From the NCBI GenBank assembly GCA_902771785.1, contig CACXYH010000007.1, positions 20,252 through 84,251 of the forward strand: DNA of 64,000 nucleotides. Direction: 5' to 3'. The stretch comes from an uncultured Prevotellaceae bacterium. GTDB taxonomy: Bacteria; Bacteroidota; Bacteroidia; Bacteroidales; Bacteroidaceae. The notes under the pieces are model-generated. The model made no database searches. It saw nothing but the letters and a program-made list of their open reading frames with translations, and was not told the DNA's origin. Shown here in pieces: positions 1 through 8,900 of the stretch. Within the stretch, counting starts at the first letter, position 1. Each line of letters starts with the position of its first letter. Made by a program: the position numbers and the translations under genes.

Positions 1-1248
1 GTGTGAGAGTGCGCGATTCGCATATTGGAAGGCACCACGATTGCTGGTGTCGTGCAGATAGACGGCAAAGTTGTTGGGGAAGCGAAACACGATGCGCCCC
101 AGCGAATTGCCTGCCCCACCCTTTTGCGACACGCGATAGCGTCCGCTCGTCAGCATGGATGAAGTCACGTGACGTGGGTTGACGGCGCCATCAGGCCCAT
201 AGATGGTGTAGCGATGGCGGGCAAAATAGGCCGAGTCGCCCCCGTGACGGGCTACGTCGTTGCGTATGATGCTCAAGGGAATGCCCCAATTGGGGTTGAT
301 TTCCATATAGGTAATTGCGCTCGAAAGCAGCGGCGACTTGGTCTTCAGGGCTCCGTAGCAGATGCGCATGGGCAGTACTGAGTCGCCATCGACAGCCCAA
401 AGATGCTGTGCCGCCAGGTTGACGAAGATATGCTTGCGGCTGTCCTCCACCCGCTGGGTGCGCCAGCGTCGGCGCTCCATGTTGATGGCCAGACGTCGGC
501 GTTCATCGGCAGTAGCTGTGGCCATTGTCTGCTGCAGTTTCTGATAGACACCATCGGTGGGCAGGACTTCTGCCAAATACGGGCAGACGCTGTCGGCCTG
601 AAGCTTGCGGAAGGGTTCCTGATAGTCAGGATGCTCGACCTTGATGTCGAACAGGCGGCAGTAGGTCTTCACCTTTCCCAACGTGTCGACGGTCTTGGGG
701 TCGACGGCGTTGAACACAGACTCTGGGCGGGTGAAGCCATAGTGCTGTCCTATGGCATAGCGCACATAGGCTTTGGTGAGCAGCACATCTAACTGAGCCA
801 CCTCGCTACCGGCTGTGTGCTGTTCGTCGAAGTCGAGTGTGTGGAAGCGTTCGACAGCCTCCTGCAATTGTGGCAGGAAGAAGGCTTTCTCGTCGAAGCC
901 CATCTGGGGCACCTCACGCTGCAGCACGGCCAGCAAGCTGTCGGCATCGGCTCGAAGCCCCTTTGACGATACCCATTGTAGCGACGGGTTCTCCTTATAG
1001 TATTTCTTTACGGCCCTATCGGCAATAAGCGAATCGTGCTGCGTGGAAATGAAATGCTCTAAATGCCCAGCCAGTTGCTGAGCATTCAGAGCATAATAGG
1101 TATCAACCCACTCCGACAGGTCGCTTAGTTCTACCTTCTCGGCTTTGTGAGTTGCCTCTGTGCAGCCTATTGTGATTAGGCAAAGCAACAGGAGAACTAA
1201 CGGATGGAGATTTTTCTCACCACCTTGCCGACTTTCAGTATGTAGCAC
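1..1248 (-). CDS. L,D-transpeptidase, YcbB-like lipoprotein (C-terminus cut by window edge)
   Basis: An open minus-strand frame runs without a stop from about 1248 to base 1 (416 codons) and leaves the window. A hydrophobic N-terminus ends in a lipobox-like TIGC, suggesting an outer-membrane or periplasm-facing lipoprotein. From about residue 270 the protein resembles the YkuD catalytic domain of YcbB-type enzymes (FVNLAAQHLWAV, ITYMEINPNWGIP, GNSLGRIVFRFPN, VYLHDT). The frame ends at RALSH, just before the expected SxGC active site. The family makes 3-3 peptidoglycan crosslinks. No ATG is available; the GTG at 1248 is the first usable start after an in-frame stop, and it overlaps the upstream gene by 52 bases, so the start is uncertain. 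Family call is solid; catalysis cannot be checked here. Confidence 0.85.
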   Translation of the reverse strand, partial: MLHTESRQGGEKNLHPLVLLLLCLITIGCTEATHKAEKVELSDLSEWVDTYYALNAQQLAGHLEHFISTQHDSLIADRAVKKYYKENPSLQWVSSKGLRADADSLLAVLQREVPQMGFDEKAFFLPQLQEAVERFHTLDFDEQHTAGSEVAQLDVLLTKAYVRYAIGQHYGFTRPESVFNAVDPKTVDTLGKVKTYCRLFDIKVEHPDYQEPFRKLQADSVCPYLAEVLPTDGVYQKLQQTMATATADERRRLAINMERRRWRTQRVEDSRKHIFVNLAAQHLWAVDGDSVLPMRICYGALKTKSPLLSSAITYMEINPNWGIPLSIIRNDVARHGGDSAYFARHRYTIYGPDGAVNPRHVTSSMLTSGRYRVSQKGGAGNSLGRIVFRFPNNFAVYLHDTSNRGAFQYANRALSH

Positions 1249-1508
1249 CCTTTGGCAAGATTAAGTTCGACACGCTGTGAAGGACTCTCAATCTTATAGC
1301 TGGCTACAGGGCGCCCTGTGAGCGAAACGACCTCGAGCGTTTCGCCTTGTGCCCCGTTGACGGTGACGGTCTTCTCGCTGACGGTGATGGTTACAGCAGG
1401 CTCATCTATCATTTCGGCCACTCCCATTTCCAGGAGCATGGGCGCTGCCATCAAGGGTGCACCTATCAAGAGAAAGGCCAATGAAAATATAAGTAGTTTT
1501 TTCTGCAT
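1197..1508 (-). CDS. Small secreted protein resembling a free-standing T9SS C-terminal sorting domain
   Basis: A 103-residue protein with a clear signal peptide (MQKKLLIFSLAFLLIGAP, about 1-21). The remainder resembles a type IX secretion (Por) C-terminal domain: LEVVSLTGRPVASY, then LNLAKGCYILKVGKVVRKISI at the very end. Such domains are normally the last 70-80 residues of large cargo proteins, but here there is almost no cargo between the signal peptide and the tail. It may be the remnant of a larger gene or a small protein that uses this fold alone. It is preceded by a TATCTTTG -7 box and overlaps the L,D-transpeptidase gene, so the two are probably cotranscribed. Confidence 0.75.
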   Translation of the reverse strand: MQKKLLIFSLAFLLIGAPLMAAPMLLEMGVAEMIDEPAVTITVSEKTVTVNGAQGETLEVVSLTGRPVASYKIESPSQRVELNLAKGCYILKVGKVVRKISIR

Positions 1509-1537
1509 ACGCTTCTTTGGGGTTTAATATACGGGGA

Positions 1538-1545
1538 CAAAGATA
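1538..1545 (-). promoter_or_regulatory. Bacteroidota -7 box (TATCTTTG)
   Basis: TAnnTTTG on the minus strand, 29 bases before the ATG at 1508. It would drive the small T9SS-tail-like gene and the L,D-transpeptidase. No clear -33 TTTG is visible. Confidence 0.6.
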
Positions 1546-1591
1546 AGAAAAAGTTCTGAAACCACCAAACGTTTGGCAGAGAAAAACGCAT

Positions 1592-2506
1592 TTAGACGTC
1601 AAAAACGTCCAACTCTGAGGTCAGGAAGCAGTTTGGAAACACTTCCTGAGCCTCGCGCAGCAGCACCCGCTCGTCGTTGTAACGGGCACTATAGTGGCCC
1701 AGGAGCAACTTGCCTGCCTGAGCATCGCGTGCCACCTGAGCTGCCTGACGAGCCGTAGAGTGAAAATACTTCTCGGCTCCCGTCAGCTTGTCGTCGGCAT
1801 AGGTGCTTTCATGATAGAGCGTGCTGACCCCCTTCAGCTGTTCATGCAGTTGGGGCATGAAGCGCGTGTCTGAGCAATAGGCATAGCTGCGAGGCTGTTC
1901 GGCTGGGGTCACCAGCTTCTCGTGGGCGATGTGGGTGCCATCGGGCAGCACGTAGCCCTGCCCAGCCTTGATGTTGTTGATTTGCGAGACGGGAATGCCA
2001 TACATGTCGATCATGTCGCGGCGGATGTGGGGCAGCCCCTGCTTCTCGCGGAAGAGATAGCCTGCGCAAGGCAGACGATGCTCCAGAGGAATGGTCTCGA
2101 CCGTGAGCGAGCGGTCTTCGAAGATGACTTGCCGGCGGGTGGTGTCGACCGCATGGAACTCTATGGAATAGCCCAGGTCGCGGAAGAACAAGTCGATCTG
2201 CGCATCGAGCATGGGCTTCAGCTCGGCTGGAGCATAGACGTGGAGCGTAGCCGTACGGCCCAGGAGGCCGAAGGTGCTGAGCATGCCGATGAGGCCGAAG
2301 CAATGGTCGCCGTGAAGATGCGAGATGAAGATGTGGCCCAACTTGTCGAACGACAAGCCTGAGCGGCGCATCTGCAGCTGGGCTCCTTCGCCGCAGTCGA
2401 CCATGAAGAGTTTTCCTCGACACTCCACGACCTGTATCGACGGCAGATGACGCATCGTGGGAAGCGCGCTGCCGCATCCTAATATATGTACTCTAAAGGG
2501 TTCCAT
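1592..2506 (-). CDS. rnz: Ribonuclease Z (tRNase Z)
   Basis: Metallo-beta-lactamase-fold endonuclease that removes 3' trailers from tRNA precursors. The start at 2506 (MEPFRVHILG) gives 304 residues, the usual length of the short RNase Z form; a longer upstream reading adds non-homologous arginine-rich sequence and is not used. Visible motifs: GSALPT near residue 12, the metal-binding HLHGDH at 63-68, EHRLPCAGY, YCSDTRF, the HSTARQAA helix and LGHYSARY. It is the last gene of a mazG-lipoprotein-rnz run with gaps of 5 and 29 bases. It matters here because the window's tRNA-Asp genes do not encode CCA, the type of precursor RNase Z matures. Confidence 0.95.
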   Translation of the reverse strand: MEPFRVHILGCGSALPTMRHLPSIQVVECRGKLFMVDCGEGAQLQMRRSGLSFDKLGHIFISHLHGDHCFGLIGMLSTFGLLGRTATLHVYAPAELKPMLDAQIDLFFRDLGYSIEFHAVDTTRRQVIFEDRSLTVETIPLEHRLPCAGYLFREKQGLPHIRRDMIDMYGIPVSQINNIKAGQGYVLPDGTHIAHEKLVTPAEQPRSYAYCSDTRFMPQLHEQLKGVSTLYHESTYADDKLTGAEKYFHSTARQAAQVARDAQAGKLLLGHYSARYNDERVLLREAQEVFPNCFLTSELDVFDV

Positions 2507-2535
2507 CGGCTGGCAAAAACTGCTTGAGGTCTGTG

Positions 2536-3213
2536 TTACCAGAGGAAGTCGTCGAAGTTCGACTCTTCGAGCTTGATGACTTCTTTCTGCTTGACGATGC
2601 GCTGGCGGCCATACTCGAAGACGTCGCCATCGTCGATCATATCTTTGTAGGCCAGCGAGTCGGCGCTCAGGTAGAGCAGCTTGCACGACTGGTGCTCGCT
2701 GATGTCGAGGCCACTTTCACGCTCGGCGTCGATTTCCAGACGTCCGTTGAAGATACGCCAGGTTTTGTAGAAGATGGAGCTTTGCTTGATGCTCTCGGCT
2801 ATGCCGCCTTCCTTGATGCTGATGCCCACTTCGTCGGAGCCGTCCAGAGGGTTGGGCATCACCCAGTCGCCCAGCAGCATGCTCATGTTGATGACCATCG
2901 TGGCTTCGGTCGTATCTCTGTTGACGAGGACTGCCATACGGTCGCCTACGGCATAGCCTCCAAACACCTGTCCGGCCTCCTGTGCGCGCTCTGTGCTCAG
3001 GGATACGGAGTCGCCTGCATCGGTCAGCATCTGGAGCGTGTTCATTGCCGACCCATTGGCACAGATACCATACAAGGTTGTATCACGATTAGGATTGTCG
3101 AACGAGTTCTCGTCGTAGGTAGCATACTGCACGACTTGTCCTTTGTTTCCACAGCTGCTTGCAAGCATCAGCATGAAGGCAGCCACCAGCATCAGGCATT
3201 CAAATTTTTTCAT
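2536..3213 (-). CDS. Lipoprotein with lipocalin-like domain
   Basis: 225 residues with a signal peptide and lipobox (LASSC, Cys21). The second half, from LLGDWVMPNP through FNGRLEI and LLYLSADSLAY, has the pattern of small lipocalin-like beta-barrel lipoproteins common in Bacteroidales: a G-x-W opener and alternating strands ending in an L-S-x-D-S-L turn. Ligand and role are unknown. It lies between mazG (5-base gap) and rnz (29-base gap) and is probably cotranscribed with them, but the neighbours are housekeeping genes and say little about function. Confidence 0.65.
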   Translation of the reverse strand: MKKFECLMLVAAFMLMLASSCGNKGQVVQYATYDENSFDNPNRDTTLYGICANGSAMNTLQMLTDAGDSVSLSTERAQEAGQVFGGYAVGDRMAVLVNRDTTEATMVINMSMLLGDWVMPNPLDGSDEVGISIKEGGIAESIKQSSIFYKTWRIFNGRLEIDAERESGLDISEHQSCKLLYLSADSLAYKDMIDDGDVFEYGRQRIVKQKEVIKLEESNFDDFLW

Positions 3214-3218
3214 TGTCT

Positions 3219-4088
3219 TTATGAGTTTGGTTCGTTATTCTTTTCTTGCTTCTTTGCCTCGTTCCAGAGGGCATCCATTTCCTCGAGCGTCATCTCGGTG
3301 AGGGGCTTGCCCATGCGGATGCTATGCTCCTCGATATAGCCGAAGCGACGGATGAATTTCTGATTGGTCTGCTCCAGCGCGTTGTCTGGGTTCAGCTTGT
3401 AGAGGCGGGCGGCGTTGACCAGTGAGAAGAGGAAGTCGCCCAGCTCTTCTTCTGAGCGTATTTTGTCTTCTTTTTTCAGCTCCGCCATCAGCTCTTCGAG
3501 CTCCTCGTGCACCTTGTCCCACACGTCTTCTTTCTGCTGCCAGTCGAAGCCCACGTTGCGCGCCTTGTCCTGTATGCGGTAAGCCTTGATGAGCGTGGGC
3601 AGCGCCTTGGGCACGCCTGATAGCACCGTCTTGTTGCCGTCCTTCTCCTTGAGTTTTATCTGCTCCCAGTTCTGCAGCACCTGCTCTGACGTTTTGGCAT
3701 CGGCAAACTCGCGCTTCTCCTCTTGCTCACCATAAGGCAGAGGTTTGGGTTCTGGGGCTCCCACCTGCGAGGGGTGGTAGATGTGGGGATGCCTGAAAAT
3801 CAGCTTGTCGGCCTGCACGTTGCATACGTCGGCCATATCGAACGCCTGCTGCTCTGAGCCTATCTTGGCGTAGAACATCACGTGCATCAGCACGTCGCCC
3901 AGCTCCTTCATCGTGTCGTGCTGGTCGCCTCGCTCCAGCGCGTCGCACAGTTCGTAGACCTCCTCTATGGTGTTTGGCCGCAGGCTCTCGTTGGTCTGTT
4001 TCTTGTCCCACGGGCACTTCTCGCGCAACTGGTCGAGCACGTCGAGCAGCCGTCCGAAGGCCTTCATCTGTTCTTCTCGTGAATGCAT
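3219..4088 (-). CDS. mazG: Nucleoside triphosphate pyrophosphohydrolase MazG
   Basis: Hydrolyses (d)NTPs to NMP and pyrophosphate; a house-cleaning enzyme acting in the cytoplasm. Start at 4088 (MHSREEQMKAFGRL) gives 289 residues, close to full-length two-domain MazG; an in-frame ATG 15 codons upstream would place the start nearly on top of the -7 box. The first MazG domain shows CPWDKKQT, then EEVYELCDAL and KELGDVLMHV (the metal-binding ExxE...ExxD pattern). The second has HEELEELMAEL and EEELGDFLF. A linker rich in Pro and charged residues (about 115-135) separates them. First gene of the mazG-lipoprotein-rnz operon, with a TACCTTTG box 24 bases upstream. Confidence 0.93.
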   Translation of the reverse strand: MHSREEQMKAFGRLLDVLDQLREKCPWDKKQTNESLRPNTIEEVYELCDALERGDQHDTMKELGDVLMHVMFYAKIGSEQQAFDMADVCNVQADKLIFRHPHIYHPSQVGAPEPKPLPYGEQEEKREFADAKTSEQVLQNWEQIKLKEKDGNKTVLSGVPKALPTLIKAYRIQDKARNVGFDWQQKEDVWDKVHEELEELMAELKKEDKIRSEEELGDFLFSLVNAARLYKLNPDNALEQTNQKFIRRFGYIEEHSIRMGKPLTEMTLEEMDALWNEAKKQEKNNEPNS

Positions 4089-4111
4089 TACTTCTTGATA
4101 GATTTTGCCTA

Positions 4112-4119
4112 CAAAGGTA
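4112..4119 (-). promoter_or_regulatory. Bacteroidota -7 box (TACCTTTG) for mazG operon
   Basis: Reads TACCTTTG on the minus strand, 24 bases before the mazG ATG at 4088. It matches the TAnnTTTG consensus. The facing valS promoter is 257 bases away, with a tandem-repeat array between. Confidence 0.7.
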
Positions 4120-4195
4120 AGCATTATTTTCAAAATAACCTATCAAAATCCGCAACAATTCACATCTTTTATTATGACGAGCCGACCAACGGAGG

Positions 4196-4283
4196 CAATT
4201 CAGCCAATGAATCGGGTCAATTCAGCCAATGAATCGGGTCAATTCAGCCAATGAATCGCATCGGTTCAGCCAACGAATTGAAG
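4196..4283. repeat. 22-bp tandem repeat array, 4 units (array A)
   Basis: Three near-identical 22-bp units (CAATTCAGCCAATGAATCGG plus GT) begin at 4196, 4218 and 4240, followed by a diverged fourth at 4262. Adjacent units can pair as TGAAT/ATTCA across a 7-base loop; in the diverged unit the pairing is kept with a G-T wobble. The array fills the divergent space between the mazG and valS promoters. Apart from it and the two promoters, bases 4134-4425 show nothing recognisable. The same 22-bp period recurs with other sequences near 15.6 and 39.0 kb. Confidence 0.9.
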
Positions 4284-4376
4284 CGGTTGGGGTAACGAAG
4301 GCGCAACAGCCAGCCTATTTAACTTCGATTAACACAATAGATTTGGCTCAAATTCGTTTGGTTCGTTTTTTTTTCG

Positions 4377-4384
4377 TACCTTTG
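4377..4384 (+). promoter_or_regulatory. Bacteroidota -7 box (TACCTTTG) for valS
   Basis: TACCTTTGCACC context, 41 bases upstream of the valS ATG at 4426. A TTTG lies at 4357-4360 but its spacing (16) is shorter than the usual 19-21, so the -33 box is uncertain. Confidence 0.7.
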
Positions 4385-4425
4385 CACCCGTTTTTATATA
4401 TAAAATAGGTACTTATTATATTTAT

Positions 4426-7149
4426 ATGGAAATTGCAAGCAAATACGACCCAAAAGAGGTCGAAGCGAAATGGTATCAGTATTGGTTGGATAACAAACTG
4501 TTCAGCTCAAAACCCGACGGACGCGAGCCCTACACCATCGTCATCCCACCACCCAACGTGACGGGTGTACTACACATGGGACACATGCTGAACAACACCA
4601 TACAGGACATTCTCGTACGCAGAGCACGCATGGAGGGAAAGAACGCCTGCTGGGTGCCTGGCACCGACCACGCCTCGATTGCTACTGAGGCCAAGGTGGT
4701 GAAGAAGCTGGCTCAGGAGGGCATCAAGAAGCACGACCTGACCCGCGAAGAGTTTCTGAAGCACGCCTGGGCCTGGACAGAGGAGCACGGAGGCATCATC
4801 CTGAAGCAGCTGCGACGCCTGGGAGCCTCGTGCGACTGGGACCGCACGGCCTTCACGATGGACGAGAAGCGCTCGGAGAGCGTCATCAAGGTATTCGTAG
4901 ACCTCTATCGCAAGGGCTACATCTATCGCGGCCTGCGCATGGTGAACTGGGACCCCAAGGCCCTCACCGCCCTCAGCGACGAGGAGGTGGTGTACAAAGA
5001 GGAGCAGTCGAAGCTCTACTATCTGAAGTACTACGTAGATAGCCTAGAAAATCTAGATAATCTAGAAAATCTAGAAAATCTAGAGAAACTAGAGCGCGAA
5101 GGCAACGTCATCCACAAAGACGAGCGCGGCTACTACGCCGTCGTGGCCACCACGCGCCCAGAGACCATCATGGGCGATACCGCCATGTGCATCAACCCCA
5201 AAGACCCCAAGAACCAGTGGCTGCGAGGCAAGAAGGTCATCGTGCCGCTCGTGAACCGCGTCATACCCGTCATCGAAGACCGCTACGTAGAGATTGAGTT
5301 CGGCACAGGCTGTCTGAAGGTGACTCCTGCCCACGACAAGAACGACAACATGCTGGGCAAGACCCACAACCTGGAGACCATCGACATCTTCAACCCCGAC
5401 GGCACCATCAGCAACCAGTCGACCCTCTACGTGGGCATGGACCGCTTCGAGTGCCGCAAGCAGATTGCCAAAGACCTCGAGGCTGCAGGACTCATGGAGA
5501 AGGTAGAGGACTACACCAACAAGGTGGGCTACTCAGAGCGCAACCCCGATACGGCCATCGAGCCGCGCCTCTCGCTCCAGTGGTTCCTCAAGATGCAGCA
5601 CTTTGCCGACATCGCCCTGCCTCCCGTGCTCAACGGCGAGATGCAGTTCTTCCCCCAGAAATACGTCAACACCTATAAGAACTGGCTCGAGAACATTCAG
5701 GACTGGTGCATCAGCCGCCAGCTGTGGTGGGGACATCGCATTCCTGCCTACTACTATGCCGAAGAGAAGTTCGTCGTAGCCGAGACGGCCGACGAAGCCC
5801 TTGAGCTGGCACGCAAGGAGAGCGGCAACCAGAACCTGCAGCTCAGCGACCTGAAGCAGGACGAGGACGCACTCGACACCTGGTTCTCATCATGGCTCTG
5901 GCCCATCAGCCTCTTCGACGGCATCAACAATCCTGGCAACGAAGAAATCTCCTACTACTACCCCACCAGCGACCTTGTGACAGGCCCAGACATCATCTTC
6001 TTCTGGGTGGCACGCATGATTATGGCCGGCGAGGAGTACATGGGCAAGTTCCCCTTCAAGAACGTCTACTTCACAGGCATCGTGCGCGACAAGCTCGGAC
6101 GCAAGATGTCGAAGTCGCTGGGCAACAGCCCCGACCCCATCGAGCTCATCGAGAAGTTCGGAGCCGACGGCGTGCGCATGGGCATGATGCTCTCAGCCCC
6201 TGCCGGCAACGACATCCTCTTCGACGAAGCCCTCTGCGAGCAAGGCCGCAACTTCAACAACAAGATATGGAACGCCTTCCGTCTGGTCAAGGGATGGCAG
6301 GTAGCCGACGTGAACGCAACGACCGTCAACAAGACCGCCGTCAGCTGGATGGAAGCCAAGCTGAAGCAAGCCAACGCCGAGCTGCAAGACCACTTCTCGA
6401 AATATCGCATCAACGATGCCCTGATGACCGTCTACAAGCTCTTCTGGGACGAGTTCTCAAGCTGGTACCTCGAGATGGTGAAGCCGGCCTACGTCAACGG
6501 ACAGCCCCAGCCCATCGACCGCGAGACCTACGAAGCCACCCTCCGCTTCTTCGAGCTGCTGCTCAAGATGCTCCACCCCTTCATGCCCTTCATCACCGAA
6601 GAGCTGTGGCAGGCCCTCTACGACCGCAAGCCGGGCGAGAGCATCATGCGCGACAAGCTGGAGCTCAGCGCCCCCAGCGACAACGAGAACCGTCTGGCTC
6701 AGGACATCGAGCTCGTGAAGCAAGTGGTCAGCGGCGTGCGCACCCTCCGCAGCCAGCGCAACATCGCACCCAAGGAGAAGCTGCAACTGCAAGTCATCGG
6801 CGAGAACCACTTCCAGGCTTACAACGACGTGATTACGAAGATGGCCAACCTCAGCGCCATCGACGTCGTTCAGGAGAAAGACGCTTCGGCATCGGCCTTC
6901 ATGGTGGGAACCGACGAGTTTGCCGTTCCCCTGGGCGACATGATCAACGCAGAAGAGGAAATCCAGAAGCTGCAGCAGCAGATAGAACACCTTGAAGGCT
7001 TCCTCACTTCGGTCAAGAAGAAACTCTCCAACGAGCGCTTCGTGCAGAACGCCCCTGAGGCCGTCGTTGCCCTGGAGCGCAAGAAGCAGAGCGACGCCGA
7101 AGAGAAGATTGCAGCACTCAAGGAAAGTATTGAAGCACTTAAGAAATAA
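4426..7149 (+). CDS. valS: Valyl-tRNA synthetase
   Basis: Charges tRNA-Val with valine. 907 residues, within the normal range. The class I signatures are present: [14 protein letters not shown] (HIGH-type HMGH at 50-53) and KMSKS at 560-564. The CP1 editing domain is marked by [13 protein letters not shown]. The C-terminus is the expected tRNA-binding arm, a coiled coil rich in E, K and Q. Oddity: residues about 207-223, just before the editing-domain TTRPET, are an in-frame repeat of Leu-Glu-Asn encoded by a 9-bp tandem repeat (CTAGAAAAT), with AT-rich codons unlike the surrounding GC-rich gene. The next gene starts 9 bases downstream. Confidence 0.97.
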   Translation: MEIASKYDPKEVEAKWYQYWLDNKLFSSKPDGREPYTIVIPPPNVTGVLHMGHMLNNTIQDILVRRARMEGKNACWVPGTDHASIATEAKVVKKLAQEGIKKHDLTREEFLKHAWAWTEEHGGIILKQLRRLGASCDWDRTAFTMDEKRSESVIKVFVDLYRKGYIYRGLRMVNWDPKALTALSDEEVVYKEEQSKLYYLKYYVDSLENLDNLENLENLEKLEREGNVIHKDERGYYAVVATTRPETIMGDTAMCINPKDPKNQWLRGKKVIVPLVNRVIPVIEDRYVEIEFGTGCLKVTPAHDKNDNMLGKTHNLETIDIFNPDGTISNQSTLYVGMDRFECRKQIAKDLEAAGLMEKVEDYTNKVGYSERNPDTAIEPRLSLQWFLKMQHFADIALPPVLNGEMQFFPQKYVNTYKNWLENIQDWCISRQLWWGHRIPAYYYAEEKFVVAETADEALELARKESGNQNLQLSDLKQDEDALDTWFSSWLWPISLFDGINNPGNEEISYYYPTSDLVTGPDIIFFWVARMIMAGEEYMGKFPFKNVYFTGIVRDKLGRKMSKSLGNSPDPIELIEKFGADGVRMGMMLSAPAGNDILFDEALCEQGRNFNNKIWNAFRLVKGWQVADVNATTVNKTAVSWMEAKLKQANAELQDHFSKYRINDALMTVYKLFWDEFSSWYLEMVKPAYVNGQPQPIDRETYEATLRFFELLLKMLHPFMPFITEELWQALYDRKPGESIMRDKLELSAPSDNENRLAQDIELVKQVVSGVRTLRSQRNIAPKEKLQLQVIGENHFQAYNDVITKMANLSAIDVVQEKDASASAFMVGTDEFAVPLGDMINAEEEIQKLQQQIEHLEGFLTSVKKKLSNERFVQNAPEAVVALERKKQSDAEEKIAALKESIEALKK
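5044..5094 (+). repeat. 9-bp tandem repeat inside valS
   Basis: Five and a half copies of CTAGAAAAT or close variants begin at 5044, 5053, 5062, 5071, 5080 and 5089. The unit is three codons (Leu-Glu-Asn), so the frame is kept. It carries repeated TCTAGA sites and is much more AT-rich than the flanking coding sequence. Confidence 0.95.
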
Positions 7150-7158
7150 GAAAACACT

Positions 7159-8844
7159 ATGGACTCATTACAATGGTTAATCAACCTCTTCACTAACAAC
7201 GAGTCAGTAGCCCATATTGCGATGCTCTATGCCATCGTCATTGCTACTGGCGTCTACTTAGGCAAAATCAAGGTGTTCGGCATCTCGCTGGGCGTCACCT
7301 TTGTGCTGTTCGCCGGCATCGTGGCCGGCCACATCGGTTTCACGGCCCCCACGCCTATCCTCACCTTCATTCAGGATTTCGGCCTCATCCTCTTCGTGTT
7401 CATGATAGGATTGCAGGTAGGACCTGGATTCTTCGAGAGTTTCGGCAAGGCGGGCATCAAGCTCAACGGACTGGCCTCGACAGCCATCCTGCTGAACATC
7501 CTCGTCATGTTTGCCTGCTACTACATCTTCTTCGACACCAGCGACAAGACCACGCTGCCCATGATGGTGGGTACACTCTATGGTGCCGTCACCAACACCC
7601 CTGGTCTTGGTGCCGCCAACGAGGCCCTGACCTCTGTGTTTGGCAGCAACGCTCCGCAGATTGCCTCTGCCTATGCCTGCGCCTATCCGCTGGGTGTGCT
7701 CGGCATCATCGGAGCCATCATCCTCATCCGCTACATCTGCAAGGTGAAGTTCGAAGAGGAGGAAGCCGAACTCGAAGCGCAAGCCAACTCCAACGTAGCG
7801 AAGAAGCCCCACAGGATGCACCTCGAGGTGTCGAACAAATACCTGGAGGGAAAGACCCTTCTGCAGGTTCACGACTTCCTGAACCGCGACTTCGTCTGCT
7901 CACGCATCCTGCACGAAGGCCACGTGTCCATTCCCAACCGCAATACCGTCTTCCACGTGGGCGACCAGCTCTACATCGTATGTGCTGAGTCCGACTACGA
8001 AGCCATCGTGGCCTTCATCGGCCCCGTCATCGAAGTGAACTGGGAGCAGCAGGACCAGCCCCTCGTCTCGAAGCGCATCCTCGTGACCAACCCCAAGGTG
8101 AACGGCAAGACGCTGGGCGGACTCCACTTCTCGAGCGTTCATGGCGTCAACGTCACGCGCGTCACCCGTCACGGTATGGACATCTTCGCATCGGCCAGCC
8201 TGCCGCTGCAGGTGGGCGACCGCATCATGGTCGTAGGCCCTGAAGACGCCGTCGACCGCGTGGCCAACTACATGGGCAACAGCATCAAGCGCCTCGATGC
8301 GCCCAACATCGCCACCATCTTCGTGGGCATCTTCGTAGGCATCATCTTCGGCTCCATCCCCTTCATCCCAGGCATGCCGCTCATGAAGCTGGGCATTGCA
8401 GGAGGCCCGCTGATCATAGCCATCCTCATCGGACGCTACGGCTATAAGGTGAAGCTCGTCACCTACACCACCACCTCGGCCAACATGATGCTGCGCGAGA
8501 TAGGACTCGTGCTCTTCCTGGCCAGCGTGGGCATCAAGGCAGGCGCCAACTTCGTAGACACGGTGATGGAGGGCGACGGACTGCTCTACGTGCTCACAGG
8601 CTTCCTCATTACTATTATACCTATATTAATAGTAGGACCCATCGCCCGGCTGCGGTTCAAGTTCAACTACTTCACCATCGCCGGTATGATAGCCGGTACC
8701 TATACCGACCCCCCAGCACTTGCCTACTCCAACTCGATTTGCTCGAAAGAGGCACCTGCCGTCGGCTATTCTACCGTCTACCCGCTCTCGATGTTCCTGC
8801 GCATCTTCACAGCGCAAATCATCGTCCTCTTCTTCTGCAGCTAA
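7159..8844 (+). CDS. YidE/YbjL-type membrane transporter with two RCK_C domains
   Basis: 561 residues. Two groups of hydrophobic helices flank a cytoplasmic middle of about residues 215-375. The middle holds two TrkA/RCK C-terminal-type domains: [12 protein letters not shown]...[15 protein letters not shown] and VNGKTLGGL...[16 protein letters not shown]. This is the layout of the aspartate:alanine exchanger (AspT/YidE/YbjL) family. Gly-rich transport motifs such as [20 protein letters not shown] in the first half and [16 protein letters not shown] in the second are typical. Substrate unknown. It sits 9 bases after valS and 56 before the decarboxylase subunits, so it might export a carboxylate or amino acid tied to that pump, but this is only inference. 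Confidence 0.85.
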   Translation: MDSLQWLINLFTNNESVAHIAMLYAIVIATGVYLGKIKVFGISLGVTFVLFAGIVAGHIGFTAPTPILTFIQDFGLILFVFMIGLQVGPGFFESFGKAGIKLNGLASTAILLNILVMFACYYIFFDTSDKTTLPMMVGTLYGAVTNTPGLGAANEALTSVFGSNAPQIASAYACAYPLGVLGIIGAIILIRYICKVKFEEEEAELEAQANSNVAKKPHRMHLEVSNKYLEGKTLLQVHDFLNRDFVCSRILHEGHVSIPNRNTVFHVGDQLYIVCAESDYEAIVAFIGPVIEVNWEQQDQPLVSKRILVTNPKVNGKTLGGLHFSSVHGVNVTRVTRHGMDIFASASLPLQVGDRIMVVGPEDAVDRVANYMGNSIKRLDAPNIATIFVGIFVGIIFGSIPFIPGMPLMKLGIAGGPLIIAILIGRYGYKVKLVTYTTTSANMMLREIGLVLFLASVGIKAGANFVDTVMEGDGLLYVLTGFLITIIPILIVGPIARLRFKFNYFTIAGMIAGTYTDPPALAYSNSICSKEAPAVGYSTVYPLSMFLRIFTAQIIVLFFCS

Positions 8845-8900
8845 AGCCTGCCGCAGAACAGACCCAGAAAGAATAAACCCAAACTATACACGTATCAATA

